Source: Nocardioidaceae bacterium (GTDB lineage: Bacteria > Actinomycetota > Actinomycetes > Propionibacteriales > Nocardioidaceae). From it: a stretch of DNA of 17,085 bases. Made by a program: the position numbers and the translations under genes. The DNA lies in NCBI GenBank assembly GCA_013696065.1, contig JACCZJ010000177.1, positions 1 through 17,085 of the forward strand. The letters run 5' to 3'. The first letter of the stretch is position 1. Every line of letters starts with the position of its first letter. The notes under the pieces are model-generated. The model was given only the letters and a program-made list of their open reading frames with translations. It was not told the DNA's origin and did no database searches. Shown one piece after another: positions 1 to 6,966 of the stretch.

Positions 1-537
1 GAGGGCGTCTATCCGCTGCCCGAAGCCCAACGCGACCGCTTCTTGCTTAAGGTCAGCGTCGGGCATCCGCGCGGTCGCGAGGAGTTCGAGATCCTGCGTC
101 GGATGAGCGTGAGCCCGCCCACTGCAAACCGGGTGCTGTCACCGGATCTGATCCGGGAGTTGCGCGACGCGGCGGACCACGTGTTCATCCACAACCTGGT
201 GGCTGAGTACATCGTGCGCATGGTTCTGGCCACTCGCTCGACCAGCGAGTTCCAGCTGCCGGAGCTCGACGGGGTGATCGAGGTAGGGGTGAGTCCCCGT
301 GCCACCCTGGGGCTGGCATCCGCGGCTCGCGCCTTGGCGCTGATCCACGGCCGGAACTATGTGCTCCCTCAAGATGTCGCTGCTGTCGCGCGCGACGTGA
401 TGTCCCACCGGATCATGCTCACGTTCGATGCCGCTGCCGATGGCGTCGACGAGCGAGCTGTGGTTGACCGGGTCGTGTCGTCGATTGCCCCGCCGCAGCC
501 TGTCTGGAACGGCACTGGTCAGCCGGCCTTCAGGTGA
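1..537 (+). CDS. moxR: MoxR-family AAA+ ATPase, C-terminal part (5' end outside window)
   Basis: The reading frame is open from base 1 and ends with TGA at 535-537, so only the last 178 residues are present. It opens with EGVYPLPEAQRDRFLLKV, the typical MoxR segment just after the AAA+ core (sensor 2 region). It then shows the helical lid, including ATLGLASAARALALIHGR and YVLPQDVAAVARDVMSHRI. The Walker A and B motifs must lie upstream of the window. MoxR ATPases are thought to act as chaperones that remodel or activate VWA-domain partners. That fits here, because a DUF58 protein and a VWA membrane protein follow directly, the order seen in M. tuberculosis Rv1479-Rv1481. The gene ends 6 bases before the next start. 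The family call is firm; the cellular target is unknown. Confidence 0.93.
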   Translation, partial: EGVYPLPEAQRDRFLLKVSVGHPRGREEFEILRRMSVSPPTANRVLSPDLIRELRDAADHVFIHNLVAEYIVRMVLATRSTSEFQLPELDGVIEVGVSPRATLGLASAARALALIHGRNYVLPQDVAAVARDVMSHRIMLTFDAAADGVDERAVVDRVVSSIAPPQPVWNGTGQPAFR

Positions 538-543
538 CGACTC

Positions 544-1677
544 ATGAATGGTTCGCATTGGTGGAATGGCTCGACTCGTCGGGGACCCCTTGTCGCGAGG
601 GGTCAGCCACGTGACGGGAGGCCTCAGCCCTTTGACGGCGGGCCTCAGCCTCGTGACGTGAGGCGTCAGCCCCGTGACGGGAGGCAGCCCCTCCGAGCAG
701 ACTCGATGCCGCTGTCGCAACTGGCTCCCGAACAGGCCTTGCGTCGCCTGGAGCTCCAGATCGTCCGGCGACTCGAAGGCTTCTTGCACGGAGACCACCT
801 TTCGCTGCTGCCTGGCCCGGGCTCCGAGCTAGCTGAGGCGCGCGTCTATGTGCCCGGCTCAGACGACGTACGACGCATCGACTGGGCTTTGTCCGCGCGC
901 ACCACCATCCCGCACGTGCGTGACGTCGTCGCCGACCGCGAGCTCGAGACCTGGGTCTTGATCGACCTGTCGGCCTCGATGCACTTCGGCACAGCAGCGA
1001 TGGAGAAGCGGGACCTCGCGATCGCTGCGGTCGCCACCATGGGGCTGTTGACCTTCAGGGTCGGGGACCGGTTTGGGGCATATGTGCTCAGCCGGGGAGA
1101 GCTGCGGAGGCTGCCTGCAAGGACCGGCCGCCCCGCGCTCTACGGACTCCTGCGCAGCCTCATGCAGGAATCGGGCCGCGCCGGCACGTTCGCGGATTCG
1201 GGCCCGCAGACTTTCGCAGCGGCGCTCACTGCGATGTCTCGAGCCCAGCGCAAGCGGGGGTTGCGCGTCGTGGTGTCTGACTTCATCGAGTCGCCTGATG
1301 CCGCCAGCGACATCGAGGCAACGCCGTCATGGGAGCGGCCCATGCGCCAACTCGCGGAACGTCACCAGGTCCTTGCCGTCGAGATCATCGACCCCCGCGA
1401 ACTCGACATACCCAATGTCGGCCATGTCTTGGTGCAGGACCCGGAGACGGGCGAGGTTCGTCAGCTCAACACCTCCGACCGCAAGGTGCGACGCAACTAT
1501 GCCGTTGGGGCGCGTCTGCAACGCGAGCGCACCGCCCGTGCGCTGCGCCGGGCCGGTGTCGCTCACCTGGTGTTGCGCACAGACCGGGATTGGATCGCGG
1601 ACACCGCCCGCTTCGCACTCGAACACCGGCGGGTGGCGCGGCGCCGGCGTCCTCGTGGTTCACAGGTGTCGCCATGA
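544..1677 (+). CDS. DUF58 domain-containing protein (MoxR-associated, VWA-like)
   Basis: This 377-residue protein resembles M. tuberculosis Rv1480. Core motifs are LHGDHLSLLPGPGSE (residues 81-95), the DUF58 signature DDVRRIDWALSART (107-120) and ADRELETW (130-137). A metal-site-like DLSAS follows at 141-145. A late conserved block contains LRTDRDWIADTARF. No membrane segment is evident, so it is probably cytoplasmic and a client of the upstream MoxR. The start ATG at 544 has a good Shine-Dalgarno, AGGTGA (532-537), lying over the moxR stop with 6 bases of spacing. The alternative ATG at 706 begins nearer the usual family N-terminus but lacks a well-placed SD. Choosing 544 adds 54 residues that include four heptapeptide repeats (residues 20-47, consensus xQPRDGR). 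The stop overlaps the next gene in ATGA. Molecular function is not established. Confidence 0.88.
   Translation: MNGSHWWNGSTRRGPLVARGQPRDGRPQPFDGGPQPRDVRRQPRDGRQPLRADSMPLSQLAPEQALRRLELQIVRRLEGFLHGDHLSLLPGPGSELAEARVYVPGSDDVRRIDWALSARTTIPHVRDVVADRELETWVLIDLSASMHFGTAAMEKRDLAIAAVATMGLLTFRVGDRFGAYVLSRGELRRLPARTGRPALYGLLRSLMQESGRAGTFADSGPQTFAAALTAMSRAQRKRGLRVVVSDFIESPDAASDIEATPSWERPMRQLAERHQVLAVEIIDPRELDIPNVGHVLVQDPETGEVRQLNTSDRKVRRNYAVGARLQRERTARALRRAGVAHLVLRTDRDWIADTARFALEHRRVARRRRPRGSQVSP
580..684 (+). repeat. Tandem 21-bp repeat inside the DUF58 reading frame
   Basis: Four copies of a 21-bp unit lie at 601-621, 622-642, 643-663 and 664-684, with core consensus CAGCCCCGTGACGGGAGG. A degenerate fifth copy precedes them at 580-600. 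Because 21 is a multiple of three, the array stays in frame and encodes GQPRDGR, PQPFDGG, PQPRDVR and RQPRDGR. The array lies between two candidate starts (544 and 706), so it is either translated or part of a leader. Confidence 0.85.
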
Positions 1678-2642
1678 ACTTCTTGGAACCACAGCGTTTG
1701 TGGTCCTTGTTCATCGTGGTGGGGCTCGTCGCCGTGTATGTGTTGCTGCAACTTCGAAAATCCGAGTACACAGTGCGTTTCACCAACCTCGCGCTGCTCG
1801 ACTCAGTGGCGCCACGGCGGGTGAACTGGCGTCAACATGTGGCCGTGTCTCTCGCGCTGCTGACATTGGCGTTCGCCATCGCCTTGTTTGCACAGCCGAG
1901 CAAGGTCGATCGTGTTCCGATCGAGGTGACCGCGGAGGTCACCGTCGTGCTGACTGTCGATGTTTCCCTGTCGATGCAGGCGGCAGACGTGGAGCCAAAC
2001 CGTTTCACTCTGGCGAAGTCGACCGCAGTTGGGTTCTTAGACGAGCTGCCCAGCAACTTCAAGGTCGCGCTCGTCAGCTTTTCGGGGACGGCAACGCTGG
2101 AAGTCGCTCCGACCCAAAACCGCAGCAAAGTCGACGCGGCAATTGGAGGCCTCGAGCTCGCGGAGCGAACGGCGACTGGTGAAGGCATCTATTCGGCGCT
2201 TGAAGTCATCGAGCAGGAGCAGGCGCAGTTCTCGGGGGAGGGCGTCGCGGCCAAAGCTCCCGCCTTCATCGTGTTGATCAGTGACGGTCATCGGACCGTC
2301 GGCCGCAGCCAAGTCCTGGCGGCGGAGGCAGCAGCCGCCGCGCAAGTGCCGATCTTCACCGTCGCGCTCGGCACACCAATGGGCGTCATCGAGTCGCAGG
2401 GCGAGCGGGTGGCCGTGCCCGTCGAAATCGACGAATTGAAGGAGATCGCCGACATCTCGGGCGGTCGAGCGTATGTCGCAAGCACCCCAGACGATCTCCT
2501 CGACGCCTACGAATCCGTCGACATGCAGCTTGAATATCGCGAGCAGGAGGTGGACGCCACCTCGGACTATGTCCCCTACTTGCTCCTGTTGTGCCTGGCC
2601 TCGACGGTCGCGGGCTTGTTCGTGGCCTCTCGCTGGCCGTAG
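1674..2642 (+). CDS. VWA-domain membrane protein (UPF0353 / Rv1481-like)
   Basis: This 322-residue protein has hydrophobic segments at about residues 10-27 and 56-73, a von Willebrand A domain at about 90-280, and a final membrane segment at 300-319. The layout places the VWA domain between membrane anchors. The MIDAS metal site is intact: DVSLS at 96-100, a threonine at 166 or 168 in ERTATGEGI, and D204 in LISDG. The family resembles BatA/Rv1481 proteins encoded beside moxR and DUF58 genes, and a MoxR-linked role in envelope or protein-complex integrity is generally inferred. The start ATG (1674) overlaps the preceding stop by four bases (ATGA), which indicates translational coupling. An open frame extends upstream to 1329, but that part only shadows the DUF58 gene and was excluded. 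The substrate or partner is unknown. Confidence 0.92.
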   Translation: MNFLEPQRLWSLFIVVGLVAVYVLLQLRKSEYTVRFTNLALLDSVAPRRVNWRQHVAVSLALLTLAFAIALFAQPSKVDRVPIEVTAEVTVVLTVDVSLSMQAADVEPNRFTLAKSTAVGFLDELPSNFKVALVSFSGTATLEVAPTQNRSKVDAAIGGLELAERTATGEGIYSALEVIEQEQAQFSGEGVAAKAPAFIVLISDGHRTVGRSQVLAAEAAAAAQVPIFTVALGTPMGVIESQGERVAVPVEIDELKEIADISGGRAYVASTPDDLLDAYESVDMQLEYREQEVDATSDYVPYLLLLCLASTVAGLFVASRWP

Positions 2643-3024
2643 GAGCGTCCTGGCTGCATCATTTGGCGGCCGGCTGTATGGCGGCGGTGTGATTGCGAGG
2701 CGAGGCGTGTGGCGCCGGCGGGTGCAAGGCGTGGAGTGGCGCGGCGCGGCGTGGAGTGGCGCGGCGTGGCGTGGCGTGGCGTGGCGTGGCGTGTGACTTT
2801 GAGGTCACCAGGCTGACCGGAAGTTCCACTCAAGGACGACATCACACGCGAACGGCGCAGCGGCCTAACGAGGTGACCCCTCCTGGCAGTGGCAAGGTGG
2901 TGTTCGTCGAGAATCGCTGGTGCAGATGGGGCTAATGAGGCACACTATTGCCTGAGTTCACGATTTCAATTCAAGGTCACCAAGGCGCTGGGGAAGGCGA
3001 ACCTCGAGCCTTGAGGAGGAATCG
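2643..3024. other. Intergenic region without a credible gene
   Basis: These 382 bases separate the VWA gene from the DUF3145 gene. The first half is dominated by a GGCGT-rich array (2728-2792), and the open frames across it encode only low-complexity WRGVA-type peptides. A piece at 2873-2892 (GTGACCCCTCCTGGCAGTGG) weakly resembles the 21-22-bp repeats at 3580-3643. The stretch 2941-2975 is more AT-rich and is the likeliest place for the DUF3145 promoter, but I cannot assign -35 and -10 boxes with confidence. No clear terminator hairpin was found after the VWA gene. Confidence 0.6.
2728..2792. repeat. GGCGT pentamer tandem array
   Basis: Two 20-bp copies with one mismatch (2728-2747 and 2748-2767; GGCGTGGAGTGGCGCGGCG plus C or T) run into five more perfect GGCGT units (2768-2792). 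The 20-bp copies are themselves built from GGCGT, GGAGT and GGCGC pentamers. This low-complexity array could change length by replication slippage. It lies between genes and has no coding potential I trust. Confidence 0.85.
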
Positions 3025-3549
3025 GTGAATCAGATGGCCAGCATGGCCACAGGCGTGGCCTCGCGTGGTGTGCTCTTGGTGCACGCTGCGCCCTCGGCGC
3101 TGTGCCCGCACGTCGAGTGGGCCGTCGCAGGCGTTCTCGGCGTACCCGTTGACCTGTCCTGGACACCGCAGCCCGCACGGGCCGGTGCCTATCGAGCCGA
3201 GCTCTCCTGGGAGGGTCCGGTTGGCACTTCGGCGAGGCTCGTTTCCGCCCTGCGCGGCTGGGAGAGGCTGCTCTTCGAGGTGACGGAGGACTCCACGGGC
3301 TCCAGCGAAGGGGCTCGTTATTCATGCACGCCCGATCTCGGGGTCTATCACGCGGTGACGGGGTTGCACGGCGACATCATGATCCCCGAGGACCGGCTCA
3401 GGGCTGCTGTGGTGAAGGCTGCGATCGGCGATCTGCCGCTGATCGTGGAGATCGACAAGCTTCTCGGCAAGGCGTGGGACGAGGCTCTCGAACCCTTTCG
3501 CTATGCCGGTGATGGTGCTCCCGTGAGATGGCTTCACCACGTCGTCTGA
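3025..3549 (+). CDS. DUF3145 domain-containing protein
   Basis: This 174-residue protein is of the actinobacterial DUF3145 family. Recognisable segments are TRGVLLVH-like SRGVLLVHAAPSALCPHVEWA near the N-terminus, LVSALRGWERLLFEVTED in the middle, and PLIVEIDKLLGKAWDEALEPFR with WLHHVV at the end. No signal peptide, membrane segment or catalytic motif is visible, so it is probably a soluble cytoplasmic protein. The GTG at 3025 was chosen because AGGAGG (3014-3019) lies 5 bases upstream; the in-frame ATG at 3034 would be 14 bases away. The gene converges on accD. I recall DUF3145 genes near the fab cluster in other actinobacteria, which would suggest a link to lipid metabolism, but no function is established. 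Confidence 0.85.
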   Translation: MNQMASMATGVASRGVLLVHAAPSALCPHVEWAVAGVLGVPVDLSWTPQPARAGAYRAELSWEGPVGTSARLVSALRGWERLLFEVTEDSTGSSEGARYSCTPDLGVYHAVTGLHGDIMIPEDRLRAAVVKAAIGDLPLIVEIDKLLGKAWDEALEPFRYAGDGAPVRWLHHVV

Positions 3550-3579
3550 CGAATGGTCCGACTCTACGTAAGCACTCAG

Positions 3580-3643
3580 GGGAGCCCTCAACGGGGGCGG
3601 CTGACCTCTCAACGGAAGGTGAGTGACCTTTCAACGGGTGGGG
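3580..3643. repeat. Three 21-22-bp tandem repeats between convergent DUF3145 and accD genes
   Basis: The heptamer TCAACGG recurs at 3588, 3609 and 3631, each within a longer similar unit: GAGCCCTCAACGGGGGCGG, TGACCTCTCAACGGAAGG and TGACCTTTCAACGGGTGG. The period is 21 then 22 bases. Its length and the shared ACGG-x-AGG end resemble the 21-bp array at 601-684. No strong hairpin forms within a unit, so a terminator role is not supported. Confidence 0.75.
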
Positions 3644-3680
3644 GGGAGAGGCAGGGGAAGACCCGTGCCAAGCACGACCC

Positions 3681-5132
3681 TTAGAGGGGGATGTTGCCAT
3701 GATGGCCGCGTTGGCCCTTGTCGGCGGCGGCAAGGGCTCCAGCCAGAGCTGACCGGGTCACCGAAGGCTCCACCACCTCGTCGACCACTCCGATCTCGAT
3801 CGCCCGCGCAACACCGCCAGCGATGCTCTCGTGCTCGGCGGCAAGCTCCGCCTCGACCACGGGACGCAGGTCGGCGTCGACGGCAGCGATCTTGCGGCGG
3901 TGCAGGATGCGGATGGCAGCCACAGAGCCCATCACTGCTATCTCTGCACCCGGCCAGGCAAAGACGCGAGTGGCCCCGAGGGCTCGAGCGTTCATGGCGA
4001 TGTAGGCGCCGCCATACGCCTTGCGCGTCACCAGCGTCACCCGGGGGACGCCAGCCTCACCGAACGCGTGCAGCAGTTTGGCCCCCCGCCGTACGACTCC
4101 ATCCCACTCCTGCCCGACGCCGGGCAGGTAGCCGGGCACATCGACCACGACGATGAGCGGCACCCCGTAGGCGTCGCACATACGCACGAAACGAGCGGCC
4201 TTTTCAGCCGACGGGGAGTCCAGGCACCCGCCGAGTCGCAGCGGGTTGTTGGCGATGACTCCCACGGTGCGTCCTCCGAACCGGCCCAAGGCGGTCACGA
4301 TGTTCGGCGCCCAGCGCTGATGCAACTCGAGCATCGACCCCTCGTCGAGGAGAGTTGCGACGAAGGGGTGCACGTCGTAGGCGCGTTTCTTCGACTCGGG
4401 CATCTGGTCGGACAAGTCGACATCGGTGATGGCGGCCTCGTCGAGGGTGCGTTGGTCGCCCAGCAGCGCGACCAGGCGCCTGGCCTCCCCGATGGCGTGT
4501 GCCTCCGAGTCAGCCAGCACGTGCACGACTCCCGATCGGCGACCGTGCGGCTCCGGCCCGCCCAGGCGAAGCATGTCGACGTCTTCGCCGGTGACTGACC
4601 GTACGACGTCTGGCCCGGTCACGAAGATGCGCCCCTCGGGGCCGAGGATGACCACGTCGGTCAGCGCCGGCCCGTATGCCGCCCCGCCGGCCGCCGGGCC
4701 GAGCACCACAGAAACCTGCGGGATCTTGCCGGACGCCTGGGTCATGATGTGGAAGATCAACCCCACCGCATGGAGGGAGAGCACACCTTCCGCGAGCCGC
4801 GCACCACCTGAGTGCCACAGCCCGACAATCGGGGCCCCGTCGGCCAGCGCCCGTTCGTAGGCCCCGACCACGACCTTGCAACCATCATGGCCCATCGCGC
4901 CGCCCATGATGGTCGCGTCGGAACAGAAGGCGACGGTGCGGACCCCATCGACGGCGCCCACCGCAGCGAGCATGCCGCTCTCGTCTTCAGCGCTGATCAG
5001 CTCGAGCGTGCCGTCGTCGAACAAGGCTCCCAGGCGCTTGAGGGGGTTGCGCGGGTCGACATCGCGAGCCAGCTTCGCCGGCTTCGGCACTGCTGTCGGT
5101 GTGATGGCGGGAGGATTCTCGGTCGTGGTCAT
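3681..5132 (-). CDS. accD: Acyl-CoA carboxylase beta (carboxyltransferase) subunit, AccD6-like
   Basis: This 483-residue protein is of the actinobacterial PccB/AccD class, with both carboxyltransferase halves in one chain. It transfers the carboxyl group from biotin on the alpha subunit to acetyl-CoA (possibly also propionyl-CoA), giving malonyl-CoA for the FAS II enzymes encoded upstream. Oxyanion-hole motifs are present in both halves: LWHSGGARLAEG with GPAAGGAAYGPAL (about 105-156), and RKAYGGAYIAMNAR (370-383). VVDVPGYLPGVGQE lies at 329-342, and the C-terminus ends in HGNIPL, typical of the family. The ATG at 5132 was chosen because GAGGTG precedes it and it sits 7 bases after the fabF stop; the open frame continues into fabF but that part is not family-like. 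It is the last gene of the cluster. The biotinylated partner is not in this window. AccD6 of M. tuberculosis is the closest model by context. Confidence 0.93.
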   Translation of the reverse strand: MTTTENPPAITPTAVPKPAKLARDVDPRNPLKRLGALFDDGTLELISAEDESGMLAAVGAVDGVRTVAFCSDATIMGGAMGHDGCKVVVGAYERALADGAPIVGLWHSGGARLAEGVLSLHAVGLIFHIMTQASGKIPQVSVVLGPAAGGAAYGPALTDVVILGPEGRIFVTGPDVVRSVTGEDVDMLRLGGPEPHGRRSGVVHVLADSEAHAIGEARRLVALLGDQRTLDEAAITDVDLSDQMPESKKRAYDVHPFVATLLDEGSMLELHQRWAPNIVTALGRFGGRTVGVIANNPLRLGGCLDSPSAEKAARFVRMCDAYGVPLIVVVDVPGYLPGVGQEWDGVVRRGAKLLHAFGEAGVPRVTLVTRKAYGGAYIAMNARALGATRVFAWPGAEIAVMGSVAAIRILHRRKIAAVDADLRPVVEAELAAEHESIAGGVARAIEIGVVDEVVEPSVTRSALAGALAAADKGQRGHHGNIPL

Positions 5133-5139
5133 GGGCACC

Positions 5140-6378
5140 TCAGGCTGAGCGAAAGGCGATGGCGACATTGTGTCCGCCAAAGCCGAAGGAGTTGTTGAGA
5201 GCGGCGATGTCGCCGCTGGGCAGAGCACGTTGGTCCGTCGCGATGTCGAGCTTGACGGCGGGGTCGGGGTTGTCGAGGTTGATGGTCGGAGGCACGAGCC
5301 TGTCGCGCAGCGCCAGCACAGTGGCGATCGACTCCAACGCGCCTGCAGCGCCGAGCAGATGGCCAGTCATCGACTTCGTCGAGGTCGCGATGACCTGGTC
5401 GATCTGGCCGTCGAGTGCGTTGGTGATGGCGAGGCACTCAGCGACGTCACCTTGGGGCGTCGAGGTCGCATGCGCGTTGATATGCACGATCTCGCGCGGC
5501 TCGATGCCGGACTCCTTGAGCGCCATCCGCATTGCCCGGGTGGCGCCGAGCCCACCGGGGTCTGGTTGGGCGATGTCGTGAGAGTCCGCGGTGATACCCG
5601 CGCCCGCGACTTCGGCGTACACCTGCGCGCCGCGGGCGGCGGCGTGCTCGGCGTTTTCGATCACTAGGACGGCAGCGCCCTCCCCGAGCACGAATCCGTC
5701 GCGGTCGGCATCCCAGGGTCGCGATGCCTTCTCAGGCTCGTCGTTTCGTTTGGACAAGGCCATCATCTGCGCGAAGGCGGCCATCGGAAGCGGATGGATG
5801 GCCGCCTCGGTGCCGCCCACGACGACGACGTCAGCGCGGCCGAGGCGGATCATGTCGACGCCATGGGAGATGGCCTCGTTGCCGGAGGCACACGCCGACA
5901 CAGGAGTGTGCACGCCAGCCTTGGCGCCGATCGCGAGCCCCACGTTGGCGGCAGGGCTGTTGGGCATGAGCATGGGGATGGACAAGGGGGACACCCGACG
6001 CGGACCCTTCTCGAGCAGCGCGTCGTAGTTGCCCAACAAGGTGGTGACGCCGCCGATGCCCGAAGCGATTGCGACCCCCAGCCGCTCAGGGTCAACGCCA
6101 CCGGCGTCGAGGCCAGCGTCGGCCCATGCCTCGAGGGCAGCGATCAGGGCGAACTGCCCCGATCGGTCCAGGCGCCGAGCCTTCACGCGGTCGAGCACCT
6201 CGAGGGGTTCGACGGCAACCCGAGCCGCGATCTGGACGGGCAACTGCTCCGCCCAATCCTCGGTCAGGCGCCTGGCACCCGATGTCCCGGCCAGGAGTGC
6301 CGCCCAAGTCGTCGGTACATCACCGCCAACCGGCGACGTCGCACCAAGTCCAGTGACGACGATGCGTTGAGCACTCAT
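5140..6378 (-). CDS. fabF: Beta-ketoacyl-ACP synthase II (FabF/KasA)
   Basis: This 412-residue protein is of normal family length. It is the condensing enzyme that elongates acyl-ACP using malonyl-ACP. The catalytic triad is intact: Cys163 in SACASGNEAIS, His303 in HINAHATSTPQGD and His340 in STKSMTGHLLGAAG. The C-terminal gate loop reads NSFGFGGHN (396-404). The start ATG at 6378 has GAGGTG nine bases upstream. The accD gene follows after 7 bases, so the two are probably co-transcribed. A 123-base spacer with a hairpin separates it from acpP. Only one elongating synthase is present, unlike the kasA-kasB pair of mycobacteria, which fits an organism making ordinary chain lengths rather than mycolates. 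Confidence 0.96.
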   Translation of the reverse strand: MSAQRIVVTGLGATSPVGGDVPTTWAALLAGTSGARRLTEDWAEQLPVQIAARVAVEPLEVLDRVKARRLDRSGQFALIAALEAWADAGLDAGGVDPERLGVAIASGIGGVTTLLGNYDALLEKGPRRVSPLSIPMLMPNSPAANVGLAIGAKAGVHTPVSACASGNEAISHGVDMIRLGRADVVVVGGTEAAIHPLPMAAFAQMMALSKRNDEPEKASRPWDADRDGFVLGEGAAVLVIENAEHAAARGAQVYAEVAGAGITADSHDIAQPDPGGLGATRAMRMALKESGIEPREIVHINAHATSTPQGDVAECLAITNALDGQIDQVIATSTKSMTGHLLGAAGALESIATVLALRDRLVPPTINLDNPDPAVKLDIATDQRALPSGDIAALNNSFGFGGHNVAIAFRSA

Positions 6379-6429
6379 CTACGTGTTCACCTCGTATGTC
6401 GATGAAAGTGGGGAGTTGGCCAGCCGCCC

Positions 6430-6475
6430 AGCTCCGGCCCGGCACTCGAAGACGTGGAGCAGCGGGCCGGGAGCT
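6430..6475 (-). other. Hairpin in the acpP-fabF spacer
   Basis: AGCTCCGGCCCG (6430-6441) pairs with CGGGCCGGGAGCT (6463-6475): an 8-bp GC stem, one bulged G, then four more pairs, closing a loop of about 21 bases. No T-tract follows on the minus strand. It may be a partial terminator, processing site or mRNA 3'-end stabiliser, which would let acpP transcripts exceed fabF-accD transcripts. Confidence 0.5.
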
Positions 6476-6501
6476 CAGCTAGCCGTGATGCAGCGAGCTG
6501 C

Positions 6502-6750
6502 TCAGGCAGCTTGATTGGTCTCGATGAACGCGACGGCGTCGCCCACGGTCTTGAGGTTCTTGACCTCGTCGTCGGGAATCTTGACTCCGAACTGCTCCTC
6601 GGCGGCCACGACCACTTCGACCATCGACAGCGAGTCGACGTCCAGGTCATCGGTGAACGACTTGTCGAGCTGAACTTCGTCAGCGGGGATCCCGGCGACC
6701 TCGTTGACGATGTCGGCGAGTCCGGAGCGGATCTCCTCAGTGCTGGCCAT
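6502..6750 (-). CDS. acpP: Acyl carrier protein
   Basis: This small acidic protein of 82 residues has the size and composition of an ACP. The phosphopantetheine attachment site is Ser40 in DDLDVDSLSMVEVV. Helix II and III features follow, with AAEEQFGVKIPDDEVKNLKTVGDAVAFI. It carries the growing acyl chain between FabD, FabH, FabF and the reductases and dehydratase encoded elsewhere. The ATG at 6750 has AGAGGAG on the minus strand 8 bases upstream, consistent with strong translation. Spacers on both sides are long for this cluster (215 bases to fabH, 123 to fabF) and contain hairpins, which suggests acpP mRNA is made or stabilised separately, as expected for an abundant protein. Confidence 0.97.
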   Translation of the reverse strand: MASTEEIRSGLADIVNEVAGIPADEVQLDKSFTDDLDVDSLSMVEVVVAAEEQFGVKIPDDEVKNLKTVGDAVAFIETNQAA

Positions 6751-6842
6751 CTCAGTGGCTCCTCTTTTTGGTGTCTGGTGGGGGACGGTCTCTCCTGCCT
6801 TCAGGGCCGGAGACTCCGCAGAAAGCCTGCGGCAACTCGAGG

Positions 6843-6856
6843 GTCACCTAAGTGAC
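6843..6856. promoter_or_regulatory. Near-perfect 14-bp palindrome upstream of acpP
   Basis: The sequence GTCACCTAAGTGAC reads as a palindrome apart from one central mismatched pair. It lies 93-106 bases upstream of the acpP start, in the fabH-acpP spacer. It could be an operator or part of an acpP promoter, but I found no convincing -35/-10 pair. It does not match the candidate FasR sites near fabD and fasR. Confidence 0.3.
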
Positions 6857-6910
6857 ACGGTTTATTGGCGGTAGCGGGATGGCACCTGGCCGGGACAGGG
6901 GGTGTGGGTG

Positions 6911-6942
6911 CCGTGGCGAGGTCGCGAGTACCTCTCCCACGG
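6911..6942 (-). other. Hairpin downstream of fabH
   Basis: CCGTGG-C-GAGGT (6911-6922) pairs with ACCTC-TC-CCACGG (6930-6942): two stems of 6 and 5 bp around a small internal loop, with a 7-base apical loop. It lies 24 bases past the fabH stop and before acpP. A second small perfect hairpin, CCGCAG-N5-CTGCGG, lies at 6816-6832. Neither has a T-tract. They may attenuate read-through from fabH or mark the 5' end of a processed acpP transcript. Confidence 0.4.
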
Positions 6943-6966
6943 CAGTGGTGCGTATGACGACGTGGG

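Noticed and set aside
580..684. CRISPR-like array
   Set aside because: The 21-bp units are contiguous with no unique spacers, degenerate, and inside a coding frame. No cas genes are present.
139..798. 219-codon minus-strand frame across the moxR-DUF58 junction
   Set aside because: It is antisense to two clear genes. Its repetitive LRPPVT-type part only mirrors the 21-bp repeats.
2803..2818. Promoter at GGTCACCAGGCTGACC, similar to the tRNA promoter -10 region
   Set aside because: The -10-like CAGGCT has no -35 at 16-18 bases upstream, which falls in the pentamer array, and no gene starts soon after.
2473..2935. Open frames across the GGCGT array encoding WRGVA-type peptides
   Set aside because: Low-complexity translation of a pentamer repeat, without SD or family features.
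5133..5228. N-terminal extension of AccD into fabF
   Set aside because: It overlaps the fabF C-terminus. ATG 5132 has GAGGTG upstream and normal spacing after the fabF stop.
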